A DNA stretch of 64,000 bases from Paenibacillus chondroitinus NBRC 15376 (GCF_004000765.1 NZ_BILW01000013.1:109896-173895), one strand, 5' to 3'; positions 24,911 through 34,394 are shown, numbered from the stretch's first letter. Translations and numbers: made by a program. Notes: generated from the letters alone by a model not told the origin.

Positions 24911-27299
24911 CATTATCTGTATCCACGACAACCTTGTCGTTAATCATTTCCATTACACGATTGTTGAAAGCTTTTACCGTATAGTGGTACATTTTGCTCG
25001 GATCTATGGCTTCCGTAAAAGCACCTGTATCCATAACATTCCAGGCATTAGCCGTGGTTCTTTCAGCAAACTCTACGCCATTGGCCGCTGTAGCGTCTTT
25101 TCTGACCGCCATTTGATAATACGGATAATCATTATTTTGAATGCGATACATGATGGAATGCCATCTGGCCGTATCGTTCGCTTGCAAATGCGTGACATCG
25201 GCTTCGATTTTATAATTGCCAAATGTCCCTAGATAGTCTGGCAAAAGTACGCGCGAAGGATTGTCCGGCGATGCCGCCGCATCCATTTCAAAGCTTCCGG
25301 CTTTAACAACGGCTTTACTGGCTGTCGTCCCTTCTTTGCGAGTCCAACCTGCAGGAAGTATTCCTTCCGTTAGCTGATCAAAATTCTCTTCATAGAGGAC
25401 ATATTCCCTATCCGTTGTTTCTTTCGCTACGACTAGCATAGAAATGGAAACACCGTCTTTTTGGGCAGTTAAGGCGTATACACCTTTCTGAAGAACAGTC
25501 AGGCTGCCGTTATTCACCACAACGGAAGGGCTGCTGGACGTCCAGGTCAAATCATTTCCTGTCACGGTACCTGAAGTAAAATCAGTAAAATCTGCTTTAA
25601 ACGTAATTGAAGTTAAATCTACCGGCTGATTCACTGTGGCCAAAAAATAATTGTCATTGTGTTTCAGGGAACTAACTTTTGCCGGCACCGTACTAGGTGT
25701 TACGGTTACTTGTTGCACGTATTCCGCATTTTCATAAATGACTCTAACTTCTGCACTCCCTGCTTTCACAGGGTAAAGCACATTGTTTGAGACTTTGATG
25801 ATTGACTCATCCGAGGAGTAATATTTTAGCGGTTTATTTAAAATGGATTCCGTAATACCGTCCGAATAGTACACACTGCCGGTTACACTTATCGGTCCAG
25901 TCAAGGCTTCGATCGAGCCAGGCACAACGAGGTTAAGGCGATCTGCTGTAATTCGCGTCACCTTCAAGTTGTCGAATGACACCTTGTTTTGATCCGCTTG
26001 CAGCCCTACCTTGCCTTTCTCCATCACGACCGTTGTTGGCAGGGTGGTGTCCGTTACCATGGTATAACCTGGATCTGACTTGGCTTTCATGTATTCTTTG
26101 ACATTGTTATCAAAAACGCGAACCTTCATCGAATAGTCGGCATTCAAGGTCAACGCTCTCCAAGTGCCGGAGATTGGCGTCGGTGAATACCAGTTGCCGT
26201 CCGCTTTCCGATAGGCGAATTCATAGGTGCCATTTTGACGGATGGCCATTTGATTGTAAGGCACTTTTCCCGAAGAAGGCACCCTGAACATCAATGAAGC
26301 CCATCTTGCCGAATCCAGCACAGATTCAAATCGGATATCAGCTTCTACCGTGTAATTGTCCCATTGGACTGGCGCCACAACTCGAGCTTGTTTACCCGAA
26401 GCTTTCCCATCAAAAGTGACTCTGCCATTGCCATAAGTATCCTGCACGACTGTAAACGCGGGACTTCCTGCGTTCACATCACTAATCCATCCATAAGGTA
26501 GGGTTCCTGCCGGAATCGTATCAAAATTTTCCTCAAGCAGTACCGGATTCACCGGATCTGTCACAGGATTGCTATCGATCAAGTTGATCACACCGAAGCC
26601 GGAGGTATCATTCCAGAACGAACTTGACTGATAGGCACTCCAGTAGCTGTTTCTTTGCTGTGTTGCGTCCGCCCCATAGCGATCCGTTACTCCAATTTCC
26701 AAACCCAACTTCTTGGTGAGATTAGGATCCATCTTCAACATATCCCATGGTATAGCCGTCTCCAAGGACCACCCCGTCGCCGTCTTCTGCATGGCTCTCA
26801 GAATCTTGTTTGCATCTTTACTATTTTGGCCGTTTGCTGCAGCACCGAAATGAAACTCTGGTGTCGTAGAATCCGCTTGGTACACAAATCCGAGCTGCAT
26901 ATCATCTGCCACGTAAGGGGAAGATTGGTGCATCGTAGGATCTAGAAAGAAATTAATATTATCCTGGTCAAACCAATTGCCTGATCCCGCCGCAGTCAGA
27001 CTATCATCATCCGCTTTGACTCCTATGTATAGATACTTATTATCCCAGAGCATGCCGAATTTACTATCTTTAAACGTACCGCTGCCTGTTTGTTTGGTTA
27101 AGCTTTGGTTAATTGACCATAGTGACTCATCCAACTTCCCGTCAATAACCGGAGCATTCACCGTTTTCCTCACATTTAATGTATTTCTAACGTCATCTGC
27201 TGCGTGAGCCTGCTGCTCAGGCGAGAGACCAAGCGGTACGAAACTGGCGACTAATGCAGCTACGATAAGACGATTAATAACTCTTTTATATCGTTTCAT
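24864..27299 (-). CDS. Secreted multidomain CBM9-like carbohydrate-binding protein, 3'-truncated
   Basis: This 811-residue exported protein has a signal peptide ending about AQQAHA-A (residues 1-33, with processing after PEQQAHA). Domain order: a CBM9-like domain (residues about 45-240; VIDGKLDESLW, YLYIGVKADDD), a concanavalin-like sandwich (ENFDTIPAGTLPYGW to VSFDNLKV), two bacterial Ig-like stretches (SVTGSVYYSDGITESI; PSVVVNNGSLTVLQ), then a second sandwich (ENFDQLTEGILPAGW) that breaks off. The end is abnormal: after VVVDTDNAG the frame runs into permease DNA and stops 11-13 codons later. Its 3' part is therefore deleted. No catalytic domain is visible; one may have been lost. The start at 27299 has AGAGG upstream. 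Confidence 0.8.
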   Translation of the reverse strand: MKRYKRVINRLIVAALVASFVPLGLSPEQQAHAADDVRNTLNVRKTVNAPVIDGKLDESLWSINQSLTKQTGSGTFKDSKFGMLWDNKYLYIGVKADDDSLTAAGSGNWFDQDNINFFLDPTMHQSSPYVADDMQLGFVYQADSTTPEFHFGAAANGQNSKDANKILRAMQKTATGWSLETAIPWDMLKMDPNLTKKLGLEIGVTDRYGADATQQRNSYWSAYQSSSFWNDTSGFGVINLIDSNPVTDPVNPVLLEENFDTIPAGTLPYGWISDVNAGSPAFTVVQDTYGNGRVTFDGKASGKQARVVAPVQWDNYTVEADIRFESVLDSARWASLMFRVPSSGKVPYNQMAIRQNGTYEFAYRKADGNWYSPTPISGTWRALTLNADYSMKVRVFDNNVKEYMKAKSDPGYTMVTDTTLPTTVVMEKGKVGLQADQNKVSFDNLKVTRITADRLNLVVPGSIEALTGPISVTGSVYYSDGITESILNKPLKYYSSDESIIKVSNNVLYPVKAGSAEVRVIYENAEYVQQVTVTPSTVPAKVSSLKHNDNYFLATVNQPVDLTSITFKADFTDFTSGTVTGNDLTWTSSSPSVVVNNGSLTVLQKGVYALTAQKDGVSISMLVVAKETTDREYVLYEENFDQLTEGILPAGWTRKEGTTASKAVVKAGSFEMDAAASPDNPSRVLLPDYLGTFGNYKIEADVTHLQANDTARWHSIMYRIQNNDYPYYQMAVRKDATAANGVEFAERTTANAWNVMDTGAFTEAIDPSKMYHYTVKAFNNRVMEMINDKVVVDTDNAGSLFAFRQVNLFGL

Positions 27300-27398
27300 A
27301 GAATCAATCCTCTCTTCAGATAGGTATGGCATAAATCCGTGTTCCATCTAGCATTTTCCTCTTGCCTCACTGCTCCTTTCTGTTTTTTGAGAACACAA

Positions 27399-27538
27399 AA
27401 AACCCTTCAAGCAAACAAATGATACAGCTAGCTTCCACTAGCCAATCCATTGCTGCCTAAAGGGTTTTCTCCTGGTCTCCTACCCCTGCCTATTCAATTC
27501 GGTTGTCCTATAAACAATACTAGCGAGTGATTGTTTAT
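27399..27538 (-). promoter_or_regulatory. Structured leader with terminator-like hairpin upstream of the CBM9 gene
   Basis: On the minus strand a first inverted repeat (ATAAACAAT/ATTGTTTAT, 27510-27538, 11-base spacer) is followed by a large hairpin: AAAACCCTT (27460-27468) pairs with AAGGGTTTT (27399-27407) and is followed by TTG after a T-run. An inner GCTAG/CTAGC pair lies at 27427-27443. The gene starts 100 bases downstream. The layout suggests transcription attenuation, but I recognise no known riboswitch class. It could also simply terminate the upstream ribA-like transcript. Confidence 0.45.
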
Positions 27539-27594
27539 TAGGTCTTATCTATGCAATAAGAAATTGTAAAGTGTAATCCAGCTAATACTCCCAG

Positions 27595-28356
27595 TTAGTC
27601 ATTGTTACAGCAGTCTTCACCTTCGTTTAGGTGTCCTGATCGCTCGATTTTCGTTTTCAAATACTTCTCATTATATTCAGAGACATCTCCCCAAAGCTGA
27701 ACACGATCCTCTACATCCAGCCCAGCCTTCCTAAGCGCAGCCAATTTCCTCGGATTATTCGTAATCAAGGTGACGGGCTTTGTTCTAAGCGTCTGCAAAA
27801 CCTTGATGGCATCACTGTAATCACGGGAGTCATCCACGAAACCAAGCTGAAGATTCGCATCTACCGTATCAAATCCATTTTCTTGAAGTATATAAGCAAG
27901 TGCTTTACTAAAGAGCCCGATGCCTCTTCCTTCATGGTTTGCCAGATAAAATAACGCTCCGTTTCCATGTTCGGCAATATGTTTCATTGACTGTTTGAGC
28001 TGGTATCCGCAGTCACATCGCTTGCTGCCAAATATATCTCCGGTATGACAGATCGAGTGAAAACGGATCAAGGCATGATCGGCATTTGAAAAATCCCCAT
28101 GGACAAGTACACTCGATTGTTGAAGCTCAGCTAAATTAGCAGCAGATAATTTGGTCACTATACGCTCAAAATCGTCCGTCACCTCATTGCAGTTCAGCCA
28201 GCAATACCATTTAAACTCGACGGTTTCTCCCTGTAAATTAACGGGTAATTTTATGGGGCCAACTAGATAGATAGCTCCTTTGTTTGTTTGGATTCGTTTT
28301 ATTTTCTCTTGTAAGAGCGAAATCACTTTAGGGTCAAAGTTCTTTACAGTTGGCAT
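27595..28356 (-). CDS. GTP cyclohydrolase II-like protein (RibA family), stand-alone
   Basis: RibA enzymes open the GTP ring in the first step of riboflavin synthesis. This 253-residue protein has the zinc site C103, C114, C116 in ICHTGDIFGSKRCDCG, the ANHEGRGIGL loop, and the C-terminal DRVQLWGDVSEYNEKYL. E. coli RibA is 196 residues, so there is an N-terminal extension of about 50. The usual Glu of HSEC is Ile here (HSIC). No other rib genes are nearby and I see no FMN riboswitch upstream, so it may be a paralogue with a specialised role. The start has AAAGGAG upstream. Confidence 0.85.
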   Translation of the reverse strand: MPTVKNFDPKVISLLQEKIKRIQTNKGAIYLVGPIKLPVNLQGETVEFKWYCWLNCNEVTDDFERIVTKLSAANLAELQQSSVLVHGDFSNADHALIRFHSICHTGDIFGSKRCDCGYQLKQSMKHIAEHGNGALFYLANHEGRGIGLFSKALAYILQENGFDTVDANLQLGFVDDSRDYSDAIKVLQTLRTKPVTLITNNPRKLAALRKAGLDVEDRVQLWGDVSEYNEKYLKTKIERSGHLNEGEDCCNND

Positions 28357-28572
28357 GTATACGTCTCCTTTATATTCCGACTCGATGATGTCGAACCACT
28401 TATACGCTACGGATAAAATGCAAGAATCTTAGAACCCTATATTTTCCATTTTCGATCTAAATTATTCGAATATCGCACTGGACAGAAGCAACTCAAAAAC
28501 TCCTAACAATTTCACTGTTCCGTTGTCTTCTTCTCTTGCTTGCATAGATCCAGAAGTAAGTACAACATAATA

Positions 28573-28609
28573 AAAAGCCGGACTTGGGTAAATCCCTTGT
28601 CCGGCTTTT
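28573..28609 (-). terminator. Terminator of the LplABC-type operon
   Basis: An 11-bp perfect stem (AAAAGCCGGAC/GTCCGGCTTTT) continues with an inner GGG/CCC pair and is followed by T-rich sequence on the minus strand. It lies 20 bases after the binding-protein stop. The remaining stretch from 28357 to 28572 shows no gene. Confidence 0.85.
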
Positions 28610-28628
28610 ATCTCGTTTAGACTCTCAC

Positions 28629-30260
28629 CTATTTACCATTCTGAGCCTTATAATTCTTTATAAATTCGTCTTCAACGGCCTTCCCACCCTGATCCATGTA
28701 CTGTTGAACCAATGATTTGTACAAGCCATCAACTTCAGCCGGCTTAGCAACAATTAGTTTTGCAAGCATTTGTGCGGAAAGATTCTTAAGCGCTGCGTTG
28801 TTTTTGGCATCAGCCGCATTCGGGATGGAATAGAAGTAGCCGGCATAATAGTCCACCATACTTACCTTCAAAGCATTTTCTGCATCCTTTTCATAACCGG
28901 GATATCCTGAAGAAATAGCTGCATCATTCTTTTTCTGATCCCCAAGTTCAATACCATTGGATAGGATGTCATAGTCCAGGTTGTTAGCAACCGTCATCAT
29001 CTTATCTCCTGTATTTGTCGTTCCTGTTTGTTTTGGAACGCCATCCACCATGTTGTAGTCTACGCCTTCCTGACCGTTTTGGAGGAAAAGGGTTACCTTA
29101 GGGTCACTCATCCAGTTGAGGTATTGAATGGCAAGGTCAACGTTTTTACTTGTTTTAGGGATGATGATATACATACCATTTGGGCTGTACCCGTTTTTAG
29201 GATGTTTGCCCGCATCATTTTGCCATGGATCGATTGGAACAAGCTGAGCACCAGGAACATTTTTAGCCAGGTTGGCATAGGTGCCGGGAGCCGTTCTGTA
29301 CGGACCATCCCAGTTTGTTTGGAATGCTCCCACTTTTCCGTTGGAAATATCTGCGTCCAGCAGTTTTCCATCTTTATCCGTTGCGAAATTCGGGCTAATT
29401 AAACCGGCATTATACATTTTGTTGACATACCCAACCGCTTTATCAAATCCCGGCATGCTCCAGTTGGCCAACCAGATCGATTGCGGCTGAAGGGTAGCAA
29501 ACTGTTCTTCCGTAAGATTAGATGGTTTAAAGGCTTCTGGTATGAAACTTAATCCGGGATTTAATGGCTGCAGGGAATAACCGTACGGTATGACACCGCT
29601 TACATTTCCGGGATTCTTCTCTTTGAAGGCAACCATGGTGTCATAGAATTGTTGCGGTGTAGTAGGAACAGGAAGCCCCAATTTATCAAGCCAATCTTTA
29701 CGGATAAAAGTGTTTGAACTTGCAAGAACGGTCCTCTTGCCCGGTATAGAATATTGCTTGCCATTAAACTTTCCATATTTTAATACATCATCACCAAGAT
29801 ACTTGGTAAGTGTAGATCCATATTGCTTGAGAACTGGATCAAGTTCTGCCAAGCCACCTTGTTGTACATAATTGTAAACAACACCCTGGTTGTACGTGAA
29901 CGTAATGTCAGGTGCCTGGCCGGATGCCATCAATACGTTCAATTTGTCTACTTCCTGGGCTCTAGGAACGGAAACAAATTTTACTGTGGCATTAAACTGC
30001 TTGCCGAAATTATCGTTGATATACTTCGTCCAGAAGTTATCATTCAAATCCGGCTGTCCGGGTTTACCTCTGTCGAAAACTTCAACAGTTAATGTTCGAT
30101 GTTCTTTTGCAGCACCTGCTGCAGCCGTTTGTGTACCAGCGCTTGCTGTAGCAGTGGCGTTTGTGCCCGCTGGTGAACTACTCGTGCAGGCGGATAATGT
30201 AGAAGCAAGTAATAGGGCGGCCAAAGAAAAACCGATAGATCTTCCTGTCTTTACCTTCAA
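28629..30260 (-). CDS. Extracellular oligosaccharide-binding lipoprotein, LplA/YtcQ-type
   Basis: The 543-residue binding lipoprotein is of the larger LplA class. The signal ends at lipobox LSAC (Cys25). The start is a TTG at 30260 (MKVKTGRS), because GGGAG lies 9 bases upstream; the TTG at 30269 touches that ribosome site and is less likely. It follows the two permeases, the reverse of the order in the other importers of this window. Family members often bind plant cell-wall oligosaccharides such as rhamnogalacturonan fragments; the ligand here is not known. Confidence 0.9.
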   Translation of the reverse strand: MKVKTGRSIGFSLAALLLASTLSACTSSSPAGTNATATASAGTQTAAAGAAKEHRTLTVEVFDRGKPGQPDLNDNFWTKYINDNFGKQFNATVKFVSVPRAQEVDKLNVLMASGQAPDITFTYNQGVVYNYVQQGGLAELDPVLKQYGSTLTKYLGDDVLKYGKFNGKQYSIPGKRTVLASSNTFIRKDWLDKLGLPVPTTPQQFYDTMVAFKEKNPGNVSGVIPYGYSLQPLNPGLSFIPEAFKPSNLTEEQFATLQPQSIWLANWSMPGFDKAVGYVNKMYNAGLISPNFATDKDGKLLDADISNGKVGAFQTNWDGPYRTAPGTYANLAKNVPGAQLVPIDPWQNDAGKHPKNGYSPNGMYIIIPKTSKNVDLAIQYLNWMSDPKVTLFLQNGQEGVDYNMVDGVPKQTGTTNTGDKMMTVANNLDYDILSNGIELGDQKKNDAAISSGYPGYEKDAENALKVSMVDYYAGYFYSIPNAADAKNNAALKNLSAQMLAKLIVAKPAEVDGLYKSLVQQYMDQGGKAVEDEFIKNYKAQNGK

Positions 30261-30338
30261 AGAACCCAACTCCCTTTTTTAAATTAATCGTATATAAACT
30301 CGCGAAATAGATGAAATCATCCATTTCACAAACCCATA

Positions 30339-31199
30339 TCAGCCTTTAACGGCACCAATCATAATACCGGATACAAAGTACTTCTGAAGCCACGGATACA
30401 CAAGAAGAATCGGAATTGTGCCAAACATAATACTTGCCGCTTTCAACGCCTCGGAAGGCAGATTTACAATGAGGTTCTCGCCGGACATCTGCTGTGAGAG
30501 ATTGATAACGTTATACAGCTTAAGCTGTATCGTATAGAATTTCTGGTCTGTAATGTAGAAAAGAGCATCCTGAAAATAGTTCCACCGGAATACGGCATAC
30601 AGTAAACTGACTGTGGCAAGTGCCGGCTTGGAAAGAGGCAGCACGATCTTGATCAAAATCTGCAGCTCATTGCATCCGTCCAAGTGTGCAGCTTCCTCCA
30701 GACTTTCAGGCAAGCTTTGAAAAAACGATTTCAATATGATCATGTAGTATACGCTCATCATACCCGGGAGAATCAATGATAATGGCGAGTCCAAGAGGCT
30801 CAGATTCTTTACATTGAGATAGTCCGGAATCAACCCGCCGCTAAAATACATGGTAAACACCATCAATAACAATAAAACATTTCTGCCTTTAAGCCTCTTT
30901 TTGGTCAACGGATACGCTGCCAATATAGTAACAGTCAAAGATACGAGCACAAATACGGCCGTCAGAATTATCGTATAAAACAAGGAGTACAACATACCAG
31001 CATCCCTGAAAACAACTTTATAAGCTTCTATATTAAAGTCTATGGGGTAGATGGTAACAGCTTGGGATATAATCGCCGTGTTAGAGCTAAGTGATTGGGA
31101 GAGAATATAAAGAAAAGGAACCAGACATATAAAAACCGCAATTAAAATAACCGTTGCTGCAGTATAGTCAATCATTCTATTCTTAAACGTATGTGACAT
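30339..31199 (-). CDS. ABC permease, LplC-type
   Basis: This 286-residue inner-membrane permease has the EAA loop EEAAHLDGCNELQILIKIVLP, read as EEAAHLDGCN and IKIVLPLSKP. The C-terminal QKYFVSGIMIGAVKG is typical of LplC proteins. It lies 13 bases downstream of the LplB-type gene with a GAGGAGG ribosome site. No ATPase gene is linked, so it should use a shared MsmX-like ATPase. Confidence 0.92.
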   Translation of the reverse strand: MSHTFKNRMIDYTAATVILIAVFICLVPFLYILSQSLSSNTAIISQAVTIYPIDFNIEAYKVVFRDAGMLYSLFYTIILTAVFVLVSLTVTILAAYPLTKKRLKGRNVLLLLMVFTMYFSGGLIPDYLNVKNLSLLDSPLSLILPGMMSVYYMIILKSFFQSLPESLEEAAHLDGCNELQILIKIVLPLSKPALATVSLLYAVFRWNYFQDALFYITDQKFYTIQLKLYNVINLSQQMSGENLIVNLPSEALKAASIMFGTIPILLVYPWLQKYFVSGIMIGAVKG

Positions 31200-31212
31200 T
31201 GTCGATGCCTCC

Positions 31213-32181
31213 TCACCATATTCCGTTTTCCCCTAATTTACGGGAAATAAAATTAGAGGTTACCAAGAATATTAAGCAAATAACAGACTGGAACAAGCCC
31301 ACAGCTGCACCAATTGAAAAGTTCGCAGATTGAATCCCTACACGATAAACATAGGTGCTGATAACGTCCCCATAATCCATAACAAGGTTGTTTTGAATGT
31401 TGAATGGACGATCGAAATTAATAGCCATAATGTTACCGAGCTGCAGAATCAGAAGAATTGCAATGGTTGGTCGGATACCCGGCAGCGTAATATGCCATAT
31501 TTTTCTTAATCTTCCTGCTCCGTCTGCGTCCGCAGCTTCATACAACTGTTTGTCGATTCCTGTCATAGCAGCAAGATACAGAATTGTTCCCCATCCTGCG
31601 TTCTGCCATACGCCAATTAAAGAATAAGTTGCAACCCATGCAAATTTGTTCGTGAGGAACGGTAACGCTTGCCCACCCATATGGCCAATTAAGGAGTTTA
31701 ACATACCTGTGGGAGAAAGCAGCTGAGTAACAATGCCGCCAATAATAACCCAGGAAAGGAAATGCGGCAGATACAAGACGGTCTGGCTAATCTTTTTGAA
31801 CTTATTCCATACCAGTTCATTTAATAAAATGGCCAAGATAATCGGTGCTGGAAATCCCAGCAGCAAATCCAAAAAGTTCAGCATCAACGTATTTCTAACA
31901 ACTTGAAAAAATTGTGGCGAGGAAAAGATTTGCCTGAAGGTTTCAAAATTATTCCATGGACTCATGCTGACGCCCTGAAAAATGTTGTAATCCTTAAAAG
32001 CAATTTGTATGCCATACATAGGTGCATATTTAAATGTCACGATATATGCAATAGGAACTAGCAACATCAGGTAAAGCATGTAATCAAGTCTTATATAATA
32101 CGATAAGCCTTTCTTTTTTTGCTGCGGTATTGCGACGCTTTCCTTCTTATCCAGAACAACACTACTGTTCATTGCCTGCAT
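31213..32181 (-). CDS. ABC permease, LplB-type
   Basis: This 322-residue inner-membrane permease has the LplB-type opening YKYAPMYGIQIAFKDYN-like segment (here FKYAPMYGIQIAFKDYNIF). Its EAA loop is YEAADADGAGRLRKIWHITLP, seen as YEAADADGAG and WHITLPGI. The start at 32181 has GGAGGT eight bases upstream. It lies directly after the oxidoreductase gene, in the order gntR, oxidoreductase, lplB, lplC, lplA. Confidence 0.92.
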   Translation of the reverse strand: MQAMNSSVVLDKKESVAIPQQKKKGLSYYIRLDYMLYLMLLVPIAYIVTFKYAPMYGIQIAFKDYNIFQGVSMSPWNNFETFRQIFSSPQFFQVVRNTLMLNFLDLLLGFPAPIILAILLNELVWNKFKKISQTVLYLPHFLSWVIIGGIVTQLLSPTGMLNSLIGHMGGQALPFLTNKFAWVATYSLIGVWQNAGWGTILYLAAMTGIDKQLYEAADADGAGRLRKIWHITLPGIRPTIAILLILQLGNIMAINFDRPFNIQNNLVMDYGDVISTYVYRVGIQSANFSIGAAVGLFQSVICLIFLVTSNFISRKLGENGIW

Positions 32182-32227
32182 AAACGACTACCTCCATTTC
32201 ACTGGTTTCTCAACTTGCCCAGAGCAG

Positions 32228-33388
32228 TTACTTCTTATAATCGCTGCCGAGAGTAATGTCGTTCTTCGAGAAGGAAACAACCGATGCGGTCTTCTCGTAA
32301 AAATGCGGTGCGTTCGCGAGCAAGCTGTCTCTTGAATAGAATAAGCTGTCTTTCGTTAGTGGCAGGCTTACACTCTTGCCTGTAGTAGCCGCTTCATAGA
32401 TGGCCGTAATCAGTTCAAGCGTTTTGCGTCCTTCACGACCGTCAATGAGTACCTCCAGTGATCCGCTTTCGATCGCCTTCATCACATCGTCAATTTGTCC
32501 GGCGTGCCCGGTGTACGGGAGGTCTTCCATACTGTTGTAATTGTTCTCAAGCTCTTCCTCGAGATCAGTGTTCCGAATCGGAAATCCATTTTCCTTGGAC
32601 GTGGAGGCATAAACTTTCCAGGGTGCGGAAATTCTCGCCTTTTCCCCTTGGAATATAAGCTGCTGTTCTTCTCCGTGATGCACGACAGAGCTTGTTATTT
32701 GTGCCAGACTTCCATTACCGTAAGAAAGAATAGCTATGGAGATGTCCTCGACTTCCGCATTATCATGCGAAGTATTACTCATCACTGCTTGAACTTTATC
32801 CGGCATCCCCATCGTCCACTGCAGCATGTCAATATGATGAACGGCATGGTTCAGCGTACAGCCGCCGCCTTCCTTTTCCCAAGTGCCTCTCCACCACAAA
32901 TCGTAATAGCAGTGCCCTCTCCACCAGTGGGAATCAACCTGTGCATGCACGATTTTGCCTGCCTTTCCGGTGTCGAGCGTGCGCTTCAGCCTCATGATAG
33001 GATCCCTGAACCGGTTTTGCCCGATAACGGACAGTATACGCTGCGATTCTGAAGCCGCTTCCAACATGCGATCGCATTCTTCCAAGGAAGATGACATCGG
33101 CTTCTCTACCAATACATGCTTGCCAGCTCTCAAAAAGTCGATAGCGATTTGCGCATGCGTATACGGCGGAGTGCAGATCGACACCAGATCAATGTCGCTG
33201 TCCAGCAGCTCACGATAGTCCTCTTCGACCCTGCAATCGAGCTGAAATTTCTCTTTATGCCCGGCTGTCTTTTCCTTGTAAATATCACATAACGCAACGA
33301 CTTCGCATCTTCCTTTGAACGAGTTTGCATACGCTTCCAAATGCGCATTTGCGATACCGCCGGCACCGATCACGGCTACTTTTATCAT
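32228..33388 (-). CDS. Gfo/Idh/MocA-family NAD(P)-dependent oxidoreductase
   Basis: This cytoplasmic sugar dehydrogenase-like protein has 386 residues. The N-terminal Rossmann motif is VAVIGAGGIANAHLEAY (residues 4-20) and the catalytic lysine motif is VLVEKPMSSS. The substrate-domain helix GGCTLNHAVHHIDMLQW carries the conserved His. Such enzymes oxidise or epimerise sugars, inositols or sugar acids. Its place in an LplABC importer operon suggests it acts on the imported sugar or a derivative. Which sugar cannot be read. The start has AAAGGAG upstream. Confidence 0.9.
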   Translation of the reverse strand: MIKVAVIGAGGIANAHLEAYANSFKGRCEVVALCDIYKEKTAGHKEKFQLDCRVEEDYRELLDSDIDLVSICTPPYTHAQIAIDFLRAGKHVLVEKPMSSSLEECDRMLEAASESQRILSVIGQNRFRDPIMRLKRTLDTGKAGKIVHAQVDSHWWRGHCYYDLWWRGTWEKEGGGCTLNHAVHHIDMLQWTMGMPDKVQAVMSNTSHDNAEVEDISIAILSYGNGSLAQITSSVVHHGEEQQLIFQGEKARISAPWKVYASTSKENGFPIRNTDLEEELENNYNSMEDLPYTGHAGQIDDVMKAIESGSLEVLIDGREGRKTLELITAIYEAATTGKSVSLPLTKDSLFYSRDSLLANAPHFYEKTASVVSFSKNDITLGSDYKK

Positions 33389-33407
33389 CGTCTTTCACTC
33401 CTTTGAT

Positions 33408-34094
33408 TTATTTGAAAAATTTGGTGTGCTTCAGCTTCAAATTTTCTTTTTCAATCAAGAGCAGCTCCAAATGATCTCTTATCATTTTTTCCGCTTGGTC
33501 GGGATCTTTCTCCTTGATGGCACGAACAATGCCATGATGCTGGGCAAGTATAATTTTCCAGTCGGAATCGGAAGCCAGCCGTAAAATACGAATGCGGTTG
33601 TCATGCGTTGCCATTTGCTGAATGAGTCCCCATGTACGTCCCCGGCCGCAGCCAATCATAATCGATTTGTGAAACTCTTCATCAAGCTCAAACAGACGCC
33701 CATAATTTTGTTCGGATTCGCATAGTTCTTGCAGCGAGATAAGATTTTGCAGATGAAGCACCTGTTCCTTGTCAAGCAGCTCACATGCTTCTCTAACAAC
33801 GGCGGATTCCAAGGTTTTTCGGACAAATCTGGATTCTTCCGCATGCTGCAAATCGATAAGCGATATGATGGAGCCCTTCTGAGGAGTCGTTTCAATCAAT
33901 TCTTCCTGAGTCAGTTTAACCAATGCTTCCCGAATCGGTGTTCTGCTCACTTGGAGCATTTCGACCAGTTCTTTCTCCGAGATAAACCGCCCCGGTTCGA
34001 GTCGCAGCTCCATGATGTTTTTCTTCAAGGTTTCATAAACGAAATCCCGGATTAGTCCTCTTTTGTCTCTTGAAATGTCAATTTGAATACTCAT
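33408..34094 (-). CDS. GntR-family (FadR/FCD subgroup) transcriptional regulator
   Basis: This 228-residue regulator has an N-terminal winged helix (PGRFISEKELVEMLQVSRTP then IREALVKLTQEELIE) and a C-terminal all-helical FCD ligand domain with metal-binding type residues (for example ELDEEFHKSIM and RDHLELL). Members often sense sugar acids. The ATG at 34094 has GGAGG 11 bases upstream; the longer in-frame start at 34127 is unlikely. It heads the oxidoreductase-LplBCA operon and lies divergent to an AraC gene. The palindrome ACTAG-TTACC-CTAGT at 34171-34185 may be its site. Confidence 0.9.
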   Translation of the reverse strand: MSIQIDISRDKRGLIRDFVYETLKKNIMELRLEPGRFISEKELVEMLQVSRTPIREALVKLTQEELIETTPQKGSIISLIDLQHAEESRFVRKTLESAVVREACELLDKEQVLHLQNLISLQELCESEQNYGRLFELDEEFHKSIMIGCGRGRTWGLIQQMATHDNRIRILRLASDSDWKIILAQHHGIVRAIKEKDPDQAEKMIRDHLELLLIEKENLKLKHTKFFK

Positions 34095-34143
34095 AAGATT
34101 CCTCCAGCCCGACGAGCCGCCATTCATCTTTGAAGCACTTCCA

Positions 34144-34185
34144 AAAAAGCGCTTACAAAAATATAAGATGACTAGTTACCCTAGT
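34144..34185. promoter_or_regulatory. Regulatory sites upstream of the gntR-like gene
   Basis: A cre-like sequence on the minus strand (TGTAAGCGCTTTTT, 34157-34144) matches 12 of 14 positions of the CcpA consensus. Next to it is an inverted repeat ACTAG/CTAGT with a 5-base spacer (34171-34185), a plausible GntR operator. Both lie 50-90 bases upstream of the gntR-like start. Confidence 0.45.
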
Positions 34186-34394
34186 ATACCAGCTTGATTG
34201 CAGTGAGCCGGATCGCTTTAATAAATCGGCCACCCTCTGATTCATTCATTCAGCCAGCATATGCTGACGACGCCTTGAAATTGCATAATTAGCTGCCTTT
34301 GACCTGTGATAATACTAACATACCACTACTATATTGGAGTTGACGATGCGCTAATCGTTTACAACATTTACCCATTTCTTGCATTCCCTCCCGA

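Noticed and set aside
27399..27538. Known riboswitch (c-di-GMP, FMN, SAM, T-box) upstream of the CBM9 gene
   Set aside because: None of the conserved core sequences of these classes can be read in either strand.
28357..28628. FMN riboswitch upstream of the RibA-like gene
   Set aside because: The conserved RFN element sequence is not present; the region shows only the terminator of the next operon.
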